This document shows positions 1 through 9,539 of a stretch of DNA of 64,000 nucleotides, piece by piece. The stretch lies in contig CAJBIA010000129.1 of assembly GCA_903953055.1 (NCBI GenBank), forward strand, positions 1 through 64,000, written 5' to 3'. The first letter of the stretch is position 1, and every line of letters begins with the position of its first letter. This stretch comes from an uncultured Methylophilaceae bacterium (lineage in GTDB: Bacteria; Pseudomonadota; Gammaproteobacteria; Burkholderiales; Methylophilaceae). Both the position numbers and the translations under genes were made by a program. The notes beneath the pieces are model-generated. The model was not told the origin of the DNA. It made no database searches and saw nothing but the letters and a program-made list of their open reading frames with translations.

Positions 1-54
1 AGTGTTGGTTTCCGAAGCCAAAGGTCGTGGGTTCGACTCCCGCCGGGCGCGCCA
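1..54 (+). tRNA. tRNA-Arg (CCG anticodon), 3' portion only, truncated by window start
   Basis: Anticodon stem-loop TTGGT-TTCCGAA-GCCAA (anticodon CCG), T-arm GGGTTCGACTCCC, 3' end GGGCGCGCCA. Confidence 0.85.
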
Positions 55-60
55 ATAAAT

Positions 61-95
61 AAAAACCGAAGTCATTACGACATTCGGCTTTTTTA
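61..95. terminator. Rho-independent terminator after tRNA-Arg, likely bidirectional
   Basis: AAAAACCGAAGTC-ATTAC-GACaTTCGGcTTTTTT hairpin between convergent units. Confidence 0.7.
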
Positions 96-111
96 TTTAA
101 TCTTTTAGTTC

Positions 112-633
112 TTAATGATGATTTGTATCAGAAATTTTATCCATTATTGCAAATAATACCCCTGACAATATCAATGTAAAGTGTATTCCCACCATCCAGC
201 CCATTTGAGTATTCGTTAGATGCTCAACGCCAACCGTTGACTGATGAACAAAGGCCTTCAATAAATCGATTGCAGAAATAGCCACAATCGAACCAATTAG
301 TTTTAATTTAAGCCCTGAATAATCAACTTTACCCATCCAGCTTGGACGGTCTTCATGATTAGCAACATCAATTTTAGAAACAAAATTTTCATACCCACTA
401 AAAATTACCATAATGAGCAGATTAGCTACCAAAGTGATATCAACCAAACCTAAAATTGACAAAACCACTTCTTGTTCTGGAGCCTCTACAATATGACCAA
501 TGATGTGCATAAACTCTTGCGCAAATTTAATTAACATCAGTACTAAACCACCTACTAGTCCAATATACATTGGAGCAAGCACCCAACGACTCCTGAACAT
601 AACGGCTTCTAAAAATTGTTCAACAAATTTCAT
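112..633 (-). CDS. YqhA family (UPF0114) membrane protein
   Basis: ORF 173 aa; MKFVEQFLEAVMFRSRWVLAPMYIGL... and VDITLVANLLIMVIFSGYENFVSKID match UPF0114 pattern. Confidence 0.88.
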   Translation of the reverse strand: MKFVEQFLEAVMFRSRWVLAPMYIGLVGGLVLMLIKFAQEFMHIIGHIVEAPEQEVVLSILGLVDITLVANLLIMVIFSGYENFVSKIDVANHEDRPSWMGKVDYSGLKLKLIGSIVAISAIDLLKAFVHQSTVGVEHLTNTQMGWMVGIHFTLILSGVLFAIMDKISDTNHH

Positions 634-664
634 GGCTTTTCCTTTTTATGAATCAATGTTGTAT

Positions 665-1573
665 TTATATTTGAATAAACCAATAGTGGTCTAGTAATAG
701 CCCAGCAAATAGGGCCATTAAATAAATGATTGAAAATCGAAATGTACGTTTAGCCAGGTCATCTGAGTACTCACGATACAAACCAACAGCATAGGCCATA
801 AATCCAACATTCAAAGTGACAGAAATTAAGCAGTAAACCAAGCCACTCATTCCTAAACCAACAGGCATCATGGCAACAGCAAATAAAATGATTGTGTACA
901 AAAGAATATGTTGGCGCGTGAATATTTCACCATGGGTCACAGGGAGCATTGGCATGCCGACTTTAGCGTAATCTTCACGTCGGTAAAGCGCCAAAGCCCA
1001 GAAGTGTGGAGGCGTCCAAGCAAAAATAATCAAGAATAAAATTAAAGATTCTGGGGAAACGACGTTGTTAACTGCCGCCCATCCTAAAATTGGAGGCATC
1101 GCACCTGAGGCGCCCCCAATCACGATATTCAACGGGGTCGCTGGTTTTAAAAACACCGTATAGATGACCGCATATCCCAAGAAAGTTGCAAAAGTAAGCC
1201 ACATCGTAAGTGGATTGACATAGGCATAGAGAATAACCAAACCAATCGTGCCGATAATGCTAGCAAATATGAAGGTTTCTTTTGAGCTGACTTGACCTGT
1301 GGGCAAGGGTCTACCACGAGTACGCGCCATTCGTGCATCAATTTCTTGTTCAATCAGACAGTTAAAGGCTGCCGCTGCGCCAGATGCCAAGCCAATTCCA
1401 ATTGTGGCTGCAATTAAAATATCAATTGGAACCATATTTGGGGTTGCAAGAAACATCCCAATAATTGCTGTAAATACAATCATTGCTGAAACACGGGGTT
1501 TACACAATGGAAAGAAATTTTGGAATCGACCAGTAAACTTTTGTAATTGATTGATAGCTGCTACGTTCATCAA
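665..1573 (-). CDS. ctaB: Protoheme IX farnesyltransferase (heme O synthase)
   Basis: UbiA/COX10 family motifs ([23 protein letters not shown]), in cox cluster. Confidence 0.95.
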   Translation of the reverse strand: MMNVAAINQLQKFTGRFQNFFPLCKPRVSAMIVFTAIIGMFLATPNMVPIDILIAATIGIGLASGAAAAFNCLIEQEIDARMARTRGRPLPTGQVSSKETFIFASIIGTIGLVILYAYVNPLTMWLTFATFLGYAVIYTVFLKPATPLNIVIGGASGAMPPILGWAAVNNVVSPESLILFLIIFAWTPPHFWALALYRREDYAKVGMPMLPVTHGEIFTRQHILLYTIILFAVAMMPVGLGMSGLVYCLISVTLNVGFMAYAVGLYREYSDDLAKRTFRFSIIYLMALFAGLLLDHYWFIQI

Positions 1574-2583
1574 TAATTCCTCTTTGATAATTCTGTAATT
1601 TTAGAGTTAATTACGACAATCGTAATCAACAACAAAGCAGCGCCCATATTGTGACCCACCGCCAAGGCCAGTGGTAAATGTAAAACAAGATTACCAATAC
1701 CAAGACTAATTTGAATAAAAAGCAATATGCATAAAATTACACCAAACGATTTCAATCGTTCATTCTTAATCAACATGATACTCAAAGCACCTAGATAAAT
1801 AAAAGTAACCATCGCGCCTACACGATGCGTCCATTGAATCGCCGTAAATGCAGAAAGCTCTAGTGGTTTTCCTGCCGCTGTTTGACCTAATTCACGTACC
1901 CAATGAAATGCTGTGCCAAAGTCCATATCAGGCACCCACTCACCATGGCATGTTGGGAAGTCAGTGCAGGCAAGTGCTGCATAGTTTGAACTCGTCCATC
2001 CGCCTAAAAATATTTGGGCGAAGATCACCAACAAAGCGCTACGAATCCAAAAACGAACAAGCTCTGATTCAACAATGCGCTTAGAATGGCTTCCGAAGTG
2101 TCGATGGGCAATCCAAGTCAAAATAGCCAATGTTGTCATCCCGCCCATTAAATGAGATGAAACTATTAAGGGCTTAAGCAACAAAGTCACTGTCCACATC
2201 CCAAGCATTGCTTGGAAGCCAATCACAAACAGTAAAGCGGTTGGTAGCCATGGTGAAACGCTGATGTGGCGTTTTGCACGCCAACCCAATAGACACAACG
2301 AAAGCACTAACAGTCCTAGTGTACCAGCCACATAACGATGGGCCATTTCCTTCCATGCTTTGTGAGCCTCGACTGGTTTATTTGGGTATGCCTCTTGGGC
2401 ATGAGATATCGCCGATTGGCTCTCCGGGACAGTGAGCGTTCCATAACAGCCTGGCCAATCTGGACAACCCAACCCCGCATCTGATAATCGAACATAGGCG
2501 CCCAAGACCACAACACAGAGCGCGAGGACTGTTGTCAGCAATGCGATACGTCTAAAAAATGAAAATGAAGCTAAATTTTGCAT
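1570..2583 (-). CDS. ctaA: Heme A synthase (COX15/CtaA family)
   Basis: [22 protein letters not shown] motif, 8-TM-like protein; 4-bp overlap with ctaB. Confidence 0.93.
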   Translation of the reverse strand: MQNLASFSFFRRIALLTTVLALCVVVLGAYVRLSDAGLGCPDWPGCYGTLTVPESQSAISHAQEAYPNKPVEAHKAWKEMAHRYVAGTLGLLVLSLCLLGWRAKRHISVSPWLPTALLFVIGFQAMLGMWTVTLLLKPLIVSSHLMGGMTTLAILTWIAHRHFGSHSKRIVESELVRFWIRSALLVIFAQIFLGGWTSSNYAALACTDFPTCHGEWVPDMDFGTAFHWVRELGQTAAGKPLELSAFTAIQWTHRVGAMVTFIYLGALSIMLIKNERLKSFGVILCILLFIQISLGIGNLVLHLPLALAVGHNMGAALLLITIVVINSKITELSKRNY

Positions 2584-2584
2584 A

Positions 2585-3229
2585 CTAACCTGCCCATGAG
2601 TATTTCAATAAGCGCACCCAATCTTTACGCATTTCAACTGGCTTTACATTGTTTGAGTAGCTCAGCATCAAATTACCCAACGGATCAACCATATATACCC
2701 GGTCACTCGTATAAGCGGACACACCATCCACGTCAAATTGTTTAGCTAACGCGGCAACATCAGCAGTTGGCTGATTAAGGATAACTAAGTCAGGATATTG
2801 TTTTTGCAAGTCAGCTAAGTCTTGCTGCTTAGTAATTAAAATACGTTGTAAGCGATTCATGTCTTTTTCTAATGAAGCATGAATTTGCCGTGCATCGTGC
2901 AATCTTTTTTGACATGCTGCTTCGCACTTTTCAGCGAGAATAACTGCACTCCATTTGTCATGCCAAAGCATTTTGGATTCCACAGTTGTGTCTAAGGTTT
3001 TTACGTCTTTGAAAGTTTCAGTCAGTTTAATTGGCACCACTGGTTCAATTAAATCTCCGTAACTTTGTCCTTTTGGGTGCCAATCAAAACGATACATTGC
3101 CATAACCACAAATAAGGGGGCCGCAAAGAAAACAACTAAAGCGATCAAGACTATGCGGCCTTTTGTTTGCTGACTTTTTTCTGAGTCGTTAGCTGATAAT
3201 TGATGTTGATCTAGCAATTGATATCCCAC
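2585..3229 (-). CDS. Membrane-anchored thioredoxin-fold/SCO-like protein of the cytochrome oxidase cluster
   Basis: N-terminal TM, CEAAC (CX3C) motif, C-terminal VYMVDPLGNLMLSY; located between ctaA and SURF1. Confidence 0.6.
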   Translation of the reverse strand: MGYQLLDQHQLSANDSEKSQQTKGRIVLIALVVFFAAPLFVVMAMYRFDWHPKGQSYGDLIEPVVPIKLTETFKDVKTLDTTVESKMLWHDKWSAVILAEKCEAACQKRLHDARQIHASLEKDMNRLQRILITKQQDLADLQKQYPDLVILNQPTADVAALAKQFDVDGVSAYTSDRVYMVDPLGNLMLSYSNNVKPVEMRKDWVRLLKYSWAG

Positions 3230-3230
3230 T

Positions 3231-3959
3231 TTAATTAATTGAAGCTTGTTTACCGCGTTTAAATCCTACAAATAAATAAATGCCAAAGGCTGCAAAAGCG
3301 AATCCAAACCACTGGTAAGCATAGCCCAAGTGAGTTGCAATTCGGTCGTCTGGTCTAATCCAATTGCGGACAAAACCACCTTGGTTCTCAGGTGACATTC
3401 TAATTACTACTGGCAACACTTTAATAGGGACTGCTTTTGCGAAAGCATCCATATCCATATTTTGCCATAACGTCTGCCACTGACCCTTCGTTACTTGCGG
3501 GGGGCTCAATGTAAAGAACTTGTTGCTTGGCACCCAGATTTGACCTAAGACCTTTTGTGTACCTGTTGGCACATCAACCTCGGGCAGATCTGCATGATTA
3601 TCCGACGCTACAATCCAACCGCGGTCAACCAAGACCATTTCATCTTTACCATCTATCTTTAGCGGGGTAATGACATGGTATCCAGCCGTTTCTCCTTCAA
3701 CCTGATTATCAAGCAATATTTGATATTCCTTAACATACTCTCCGCTCACTTCAATTTGTTTATATCGCAGATCCTCAAGATTACTCAAATGGCTAGGAAT
3801 AGCTTCTGCTTGATGTGTCGCGCTTGCATCATATTGAGCCTGTAATGCCTGCTTTTGTTCCGCCTTGATGTATTGCCACATCCCTAATTTAATAAACAGT
3901 GGAATACAACATATTGTGACCAATGTTCCGACAAATGAAGGCCTAAATTGATAAAGCAT
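3231..3959 (-). CDS. SURF1 family cytochrome oxidase biogenesis protein
   Basis: Two terminal TMs, LGMWQYIKAEQK, VDRGWIV motif. Confidence 0.92.
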   Translation of the reverse strand: MLYQFRPSFVGTLVTICCIPLFIKLGMWQYIKAEQKQALQAQYDASATHQAEAIPSHLSNLEDLRYKQIEVSGEYVKEYQILLDNQVEGETAGYHVITPLKIDGKDEMVLVDRGWIVASDNHADLPEVDVPTGTQKVLGQIWVPSNKFFTLSPPQVTKGQWQTLWQNMDMDAFAKAVPIKVLPVVIRMSPENQGGFVRNWIRPDDRIATHLGYAYQWFGFAFAAFGIYLFVGFKRGKQASIN

Positions 3960-4040
3960 TGCCGAGCCTGAAGTTAAGTTGAAATTGCAAATTAGTCATG
4001 TGAACCGCATAATGAAAATGTAACGATTTTGGAGAATTTC

Positions 4041-4247
4041 ATGCTTATAAAAATTGCTATCATCCTAGCACTACTAATGATTGTCTTTAGCTTATTTTCG
4101 GCTTTATTTTACCTTGGCAAGGATAAGGGTTCTGGCGAGAGAACTGTTCGCGCCTTAACCATAAGAATCACATTATCCATTCTGCTTTTCGTGCTGTTAA
4201 TTGGCGGCTATTACTTTGGCCTTATTGGTAGCAACACACACCCTTAA
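4041..4247 (+). CDS. Small twin-transmembrane protein (DUF2909 family)
   Basis: ATG at 4041 preceded by GGAG; MLIKIAIILALLMIVFSLFSALFYLGKDKG... Confidence 0.75.
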   Translation: MLIKIAIILALLMIVFSLFSALFYLGKDKGSGERTVRALTIRITLSILLFVLLIGGYYFGLIGSNTHP

Positions 4248-4266
4248 GTTTCAATTTATATGCATT

Positions 4267-4298
4267 AAAAAAGGCGACACATTGTGATCGCCTTTTTT
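4267..4298. terminator. Bidirectional Rho-independent terminator
   Basis: AAAAAAGGCGA...TCGCCTTTTTT hairpin between convergent genes. Confidence 0.85.
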
Positions 4299-4313
4299 AT
4301 GCTTATTTAACAG

Positions 4314-5198
4314 TTACAGCCAGTATACAAATACAAACAAACCCAACCAAACAACGTCAACAAAGTGCCAGTACCAAGCAACGCCTTCAAATCCGAAGTG
4401 ATGATCTGCATCGAAATGACCCTTCATACTACGAATCAAGATAACGATCAGCATCAACGTGCCAAGCATCACGTGAAAACCGTGAAAACCAGTCAACATA
4501 AAAAAGCTAGCACCGTAAGCACCAGAACCTAAAGTCAAACCCATTTCTGTATATGCATGATGGTATTCAACTGCTTGGCAAGCCAAGAAAGAAATACCGA
4601 GGGCTACTGTTAAGAACAAACCTATGACTAGTTGTTTACGGTTGTTCTTCATCAAACCCCAATGCGCCCAAGTGACTGTTGCACCAGATGTTAGCAAGAT
4701 CAATGTATTGATTGCTGGAAGACCCCAGGCCTCCATCGGATTCAAATGTCCGACTACATACTCTTTACCTAATACGACGCCTCCAGGACCTGCTGAAGGC
4801 CATGCAGATGTAAAATCCTTATACATGGTGAAATGCGGGTCAAACGAAGCCAATTCAGGAATTGAAATGACACGCATAAAAAATAGTGCCCCAAAGAAAG
4901 CTGCAAAGAATGCAACTTCAGAACAGATGAAAACAATCATGCCAACACGAAACGATTTATCTTCCCACTTGGTATATAGGCCATTTTGACATTCAGCAAT
5001 TACCGTACCCATCCATTTAAATACCATGCCTAGAATTACCAAAGCACCAACAATCATCATCCACTTACCAGCAGGGAAATTATTGATATTGAAAATAAAG
5101 CCAGATGCTAAAGCCAACAATCCTGATGACAAGATGACAGGATAGGCTACTGGATTGGGTACATAATAATGACCAGCGTTATGTGTTTGTGAAGACAT
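4314..5198 (-). CDS. ctaE: Cytochrome c oxidase subunit III
   Basis: COX3 signature (FICSEVAFFAAFFGALFF; WYWHFVDVVWLGLFVFVYWL). Confidence 0.96.
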   Translation of the reverse strand: MSSQTHNAGHYYVPNPVAYPVILSSGLLALASGFIFNINNFPAGKWMMIVGALVILGMVFKWMGTVIAECQNGLYTKWEDKSFRVGMIVFICSEVAFFAAFFGALFFMRVISIPELASFDPHFTMYKDFTSAWPSAGPGGVVLGKEYVVGHLNPMEAWGLPAINTLILLTSGATVTWAHWGLMKNNRKQLVIGLFLTVALGISFLACQAVEYHHAYTEMGLTLGSGAYGASFFMLTGFHGFHVMLGTLMLIVILIRSMKGHFDADHHFGFEGVAWYWHFVDVVWLGLFVFVYWL

Positions 5199-5285
5199 CC
5201 TTGTTTCCTTTGCACTATTATAATTAGTGTTTAATTATTTAATTTTCACTTGCTTGCTTCTTAAATGCGAGCAATCACAAGCTCC

Positions 5286-5828
5286 CTAATTCGCTGGCTT
5301 TACTGCATTGTAAAATGCGTAAGACAACGTTACCGCTTTTACATCATTTGGTAGATCTGTACTTACATAAAACCTTAGTGGCATTAACTTAGTCTCACCT
5401 GCTTTAAGCTCTTGCCGTTTGAAACAAAAACATTCAATCTTTTTGAAATATGGTGAAGCAAGCCCTGGACTTACACTCGGCACAGCCTGCCCCGCTACAG
5501 TTTCATTTGTATTATTCTTTGCAACAAAATTGACCGTTTCTATTTGGCCTGGATGAACCCTTACGCTAGGCTGCTCCGGGTAGAAATTCCAACCCAAGCC
5601 TGGCATAACGTTACTTGTAAACTCGACGGTTACCCAGCGAGTGACATCCACTTTATTGCTGGTAACATCTGCTGTTGCGTTAGTTTTACCATTTAAGCCA
5701 GTCACTGTGCATAACACGTTGTACAAAGGCACTAAAGCAAAACCAAATAACAGCGCAGCGCCAACAATCCAAAGTAATTTTAAGCCTAACTTTTTATTAT
5801 CTTGCTGTCTTTTTTCGTTACTGTTCAC
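5286..5828 (-). CDS. ctaG: Cytochrome c oxidase assembly protein CtaG/Cox11
   Basis: FVPLYNVLCTVTGLNGKT-like and CFCFKRQELKAGETKLMPLRFYV motifs; GTG start at 5828 (TAGTG overlap with upstream small ORF) preferred over the longer 5864 start. Confidence 0.9.
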   Translation of the reverse strand: MNSNEKRQQDNKKLGLKLLWIVGAALLFGFALVPLYNVLCTVTGLNGKTNATADVTSNKVDVTRWVTVEFTSNVMPGLGWNFYPEQPSVRVHPGQIETVNFVAKNNTNETVAGQAVPSVSPGLASPYFKKIECFCFKRQELKAGETKLMPLRFYVSTDLPNDVKAVTLSYAFYNAVKPAN

Positions 5829-5947
5829 TACTTCCCTATCCAATACATGGCAAGGAAATACCAAGCTAACGCAATACCAGCAAACAGCAAACCTAGCTTT
5901 TTGCTGTTGTTTTTTCTAGACTGATCATTTTGTTGTTTTTTATCCAT
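5828..5947 (-). CDS. 39-aa single-TM cytochrome oxidase small assembly-type protein (below the ORF track cutoff)
   Basis: Manual translation: MDKKQQNDQSRKNNSKKLGLLFAGIALAWYFLAMYWIGK*; stop overlaps the GTG start of ctaG by one base. Confidence 0.75.
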   Translation of the reverse strand: MDKKQQNDQSRKNNSKKLGLLFAGIALAWYFLAMYWIGK

Positions 5948-5955
5948 CTTTTCAA

Positions 5956-5976
5956 GACCGCGCTTATTGCGCGGTC
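5956..5976 (-). promoter_or_regulatory. GC-rich stem-loop between ctaD and the small assembly ORF
   Basis: GACCGCGC-AATAA-GCGCGGTC perfect 8-bp stem (minus strand), no following T-tract. Confidence 0.6.
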
Positions 5977-5998
5977 CTACCTCAATAATTAGCAGTAA

Positions 5999-7591
5999 TT
6001 ACTTAACAATCGGCTGTTCAGTAAAGCTGTGGTATGGAGGTGGTGATGGCAGTGTCCACTCCAGGCCTTCTGCACCTTCCCAAACGCGGTCAGTTGCTTT
6101 TTTACCACCACGAACACAACTAACAATGTTGTAAACGAAGATAAGTTGAGAAAAACCAAGTACGAACGCTGCAACTGTAGAAATCATATTAAATTCTGTA
6201 AATTGAAGCGCATAGTCTGGAATACGACGTGGCATACCAGCAAGACCCAAGAAGAATTGTGGAATAAATGTTAGGTTGAATGAAATTGCAGTTAACCAGA
6301 AGTGCAGTTTACCCAAACGTTCACTAAACATATGACCAGTCATTTTTGGTAACCAGTAATATACACCTGACATCACACCCATCATCCCACCTGCAAACAA
6401 TGTATAGTGGAAGTGAGCAACAACGAAGTACGAGTGATGATATTGCGCATCTGCTGCAACGTCTGCAAGTACTAAACCTGTCAAACCACCAATACCGAAC
6501 AATACAATCCAACCAGTTGCAAATAACATTGGAGTTTCAAAGCTCAACGAGCCCTTCCAAATAGTTGCAATCCAACAGAAGAACAATACTGCGAGTGGCA
6601 ATGAAATTGCCATTGTGCTGTACATAAAGTAGAGCAAGGCTGGAACTGGCATGCCCACTGTGAAGAAGTGGTGAGCCCAAACAACAAGAGCTAATGCACC
6701 AATCGCCCATAGTGAGACCACTTGCGCTTTATAGCCATACATTGGTTTACGTGAGAATGTTTGAAGAATTTGTGGCATGAAACCCCAAACTGGCAACAAT
6801 ACGATGTAAACCTCTGGGTGTCCAAAGAACCAGAACAAATGTTGGAACAAAATTGGATCTCCACCGCCTGCAGCATCAAAGAAGTGCGTGCCGAAATGTC
6901 GATCCGTTAAAAGCATTGTGACCGCGCCAGCTAAAACTGGAATTGTGGCAATCAACAAGAATGCCGTGACTAACCAGCCCCAAGCGAACATAGGCATCTT
7001 CATTAATGTCATGCCAGGAGCCCGCATATTGAGAATCGTAACGATAACGTTGATGGAACCTAGTACTGATGAAATCCCTAGCAAGTGGACTGAAAAAATC
7101 GCAAAATCCACACCAATGCCACCTTGAATTGAGAGAGGGGTGTAGAAGGTCCAACCCGTCGCAATCGCACCATCACCAATTCCAAACAATGCCAAAGTAA
7201 ATGGGAGTGTTAACAGAATAGCTGCTGGCGGCAATAGCCAAAAACCCCAGTTGTTTAAACGTGGTAAAGCCATATCTGGCGCACCAATTTGTAAGGGCAA
7301 CATCCAATTAGCAAAACCAGTGGCAGCAGGCATCAGGGCTGCAAAAATCATCACTAATGCGTGAACACCAATCAGTTGGTTATAAAATTCTGGCTTCATT
7401 AATTGCAAACCAGGCTGAAATAACTCAGCCCGAACAGCTAGAATCATTGCCCCGCCCACCAAAAACATGATCAGTGAGAATGTAAGATACAACGTACCAA
7501 TATCTTTGTGGTTGGTAGTCGTTAGCCAACGCATAATTCCTGTTGGATGATCATGATGCTCATCATGATGTGCTGCTGTTGTAGAACTCAT
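5999..7591 (-). CDS. ctaD: Cytochrome c oxidase subunit I
   Basis: COX1 signature WFFGHPEVYIVLLPVWG..., HHFFTVG, HFHYTLFAGG. Confidence 0.98.
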   Translation of the reverse strand: MSSTTAAHHDEHHDHPTGIMRWLTTTNHKDIGTLYLTFSLIMFLVGGAMILAVRAELFQPGLQLMKPEFYNQLIGVHALVMIFAALMPAATGFANWMLPLQIGAPDMALPRLNNWGFWLLPPAAILLTLPFTLALFGIGDGAIATGWTFYTPLSIQGGIGVDFAIFSVHLLGISSVLGSINVIVTILNMRAPGMTLMKMPMFAWGWLVTAFLLIATIPVLAGAVTMLLTDRHFGTHFFDAAGGGDPILFQHLFWFFGHPEVYIVLLPVWGFMPQILQTFSRKPMYGYKAQVVSLWAIGALALVVWAHHFFTVGMPVPALLYFMYSTMAISLPLAVLFFCWIATIWKGSLSFETPMLFATGWIVLFGIGGLTGLVLADVAADAQYHHSYFVVAHFHYTLFAGGMMGVMSGVYYWLPKMTGHMFSERLGKLHFWLTAISFNLTFIPQFFLGLAGMPRRIPDYALQFTEFNMISTVAAFVLGFSQLIFVYNIVSCVRGGKKATDRVWEGAEGLEWTLPSPPPYHSFTEQPIVK

Positions 7592-7673
7592 CTTTTTCTC
7601 CTTAATGCTACTGATACGCCAAATGTTTAAAAACTTAGATATTAAAAATCATCAATTATTTAAAACCAAAAAT

Positions 7674-8843
7674 CTATCGAAGTGCTTTGACTTGAGCAGG
7701 CTGAAGCATATCACCGACTGAATTACCTAATCCATTGCGCTCGTATGTAATCACTGATGCAATATCGGTATCGTTCAATACTGCTTTCCATGCCGGCATT
7801 ACGCCTTTACCATTAAACACACGGTCTAAATGACCATCTTTTACTAACTTACCTTCAGCATCGAAGATTGGTCCCGTTGCAATTTTGCTGCCATGCAAAG
7901 CTGGGAATGTTGGAGGCAAGCCTTGACCTTCAGCTTGGTGACAAACGGCACAGTTCTTTACGTAAACTTCTTTGCCATGCTCAACCAACTCTTCTTTTGT
8001 CCATGTTTTATCCGCACCAGCTGAAGCAGCTGCCAATTTAGTTTTTTGATCTTCAACCCATTTTGAATAATCTTCTGCAGATACTGCATCAACTACGACT
8101 GGCATAAAGCCGTGACCTTTACCGCATAACTCTTTACATTGTCCGCGATATGTTCCAGGAACATCAACGCGCACCCATGTTTCACGCAAAAAGCCAGGGA
8201 TTGCATCACGCGCAGAACCAAAAGCCGGAACCCACCAATTATGAATAACGTCTGTAGACGTTAAAAGAACACGTACTTTTTTTCCTACTGGCAATACTAA
8301 ATGATTGTCGACTTCCAAAAGATAGTCTTTACCTTTTTCAGCTTTGTTATCGATTTGATCTTGTGGAGTTGTTAAGTTACTGACGAACTTAACTCCTTGC
8401 GCTTCGCCATCCATGTATTCATATTGCCAGCGCCATTGTGAGCCAGTAATTTTGATGACCATGTCAGCATTGGTTTTAGTATCTTCCATCATCACAACGC
8501 TGTGATAAGCAGGAATACCCATTAGAATAAAATCAATATAAAGCAAAATCGCAAATGGAACCAGTGTCCAAAGAACTTGTGATTTTGTACTAGGTCCACT
8601 AAAAGTAGCAGCTTCATGGCCCTTACTCTTTCTATGATTCACGATTGAGTAAATCATAATACTTAGCACCACCAAGAAAATGATCATTACGATAACCATA
8701 AACTTGTTATGAACGTGCAATGTATCAGCCGCCATTGGCGTAGCTGGCATCGGAAAATTCCAAGTATATTCAGCATGAGCAGCCAATGAAATCATTGCTA
8801 ACATCACACCAAGCCCAGCCTTCTTAAGAAACTGCATCACCAT
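7674..8843 (-). CDS. ctaC: Cytochrome c oxidase subunit II with C-terminal cytochrome c domain
   Basis: CuA motif (CKELCGKGHGFM), C-terminal CAVCH heme site; ATG at 8843 preceded by GGGAG. Confidence 0.94.
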   Translation of the reverse strand: MVMQFLKKAGLGVMLAMISLAAHAEYTWNFPMPATPMAADTLHVHNKFMVIVMIIFLVVLSIMIYSIVNHRKSKGHEAATFSGPSTKSQVLWTLVPFAILLYIDFILMGIPAYHSVVMMEDTKTNADMVIKITGSQWRWQYEYMDGEAQGVKFVSNLTTPQDQIDNKAEKGKDYLLEVDNHLVLPVGKKVRVLLTSTDVIHNWWVPAFGSARDAIPGFLRETWVRVDVPGTYRGQCKELCGKGHGFMPVVVDAVSAEDYSKWVEDQKTKLAAASAGADKTWTKEELVEHGKEVYVKNCAVCHQAEGQGLPPTFPALHGSKIATGPIFDAEGKLVKDGHLDRVFNGKGVMPAWKAVLNDTDIASVITYERNGLGNSVGDMLQPAQVKALR

Positions 8844-8862
8844 ACCTACTCCCAAAATCTGT

Positions 8863-9348
8863 TTAAGAAACAACTCCAACACGCTCTTTTAATTGTTTAG
8901 CAAGATCTAAACGCTGATCATTCGTCATAAAGCAACGACCAAAATCTACTTCTTTACCATGCGAGCGGATCAACAACATTTGATCGCCACTTGGCGTAAT
9001 ACGCAAAAGCACTTTCGCCCAATAACGATTAAAAACCATTCGAGTGACAGCCTTGTAGCTTCTTTTCTCTACAGAAACTTCATCACCTACAATCACAATG
9101 CTTTCGTAATCCTTTGAGTGGCAATGGATATAGTAAAACGCATAACCAATCCCTACCAATTCAAGTCCTGCAAAGGGCAAAACAAACCAAGCACCAATCA
9201 AGCTAAAGGCTATTGCAACAGCCAATGAAAATGCAGCAATAATCATTACAGCGTAAACACGACCTTTTGCTGTTAATGAGCTATTTGGTCGCGCAATAAT
9301 TTCAAAATCCGCTGCAACGTGATTCAAAGTCTGCCTTTCAAAAAGCAT
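8863..9348 (-). CDS. DUF2244 domain-containing membrane protein
   Basis: 161 aa, two TMs, upstream of ctaC as commonly seen in proteobacteria. Confidence 0.8.
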   Translation of the reverse strand: MLFERQTLNHVAADFEIIARPNSSLTAKGRVYAVMIIAAFSLAVAIAFSLIGAWFVLPFAGLELVGIGYAFYYIHCHSKDYESIVIVGDEVSVEKRSYKAVTRMVFNRYWAKVLLRITPSGDQMLLIRSHGKEVDFGRCFMTNDQRLDLAKQLKERVGVVS

Positions 9349-9405
9349 TAACTTAAAAAACTAATTTAAATTAAAGCTTTATAGCCATTACTCTTTGTAT
9401 TTAAA

Positions 9406-9436
9406 TTATTACGATTGTAACAACTTGGTTACAATT
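9406..9436 (-). promoter_or_regulatory. Predicted sigma70-type promoter overlapped by a 22-bp inverted repeat
   Basis: Minus strand TTGTAA-N17-TAATAA; IR ATTGTAAC-AACTTG-GTTACAAT at 9414-9435. Confidence 0.45.
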
Positions 9437-9539
9437 GCGTTAAGTTATCATAATGTCTATTCAAACTCAAGCTTAAAAGACAAGGTGGGTAGGCCTTAAA
9501 GCATAGAGAAAAATGTAAAAAGGAGCGCCCTAGCTTTAA

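Noticed and set aside
4624-4989. 121-aa plus-strand ORF
   Set aside because: Antisense to ctaE; no recognisable motif.
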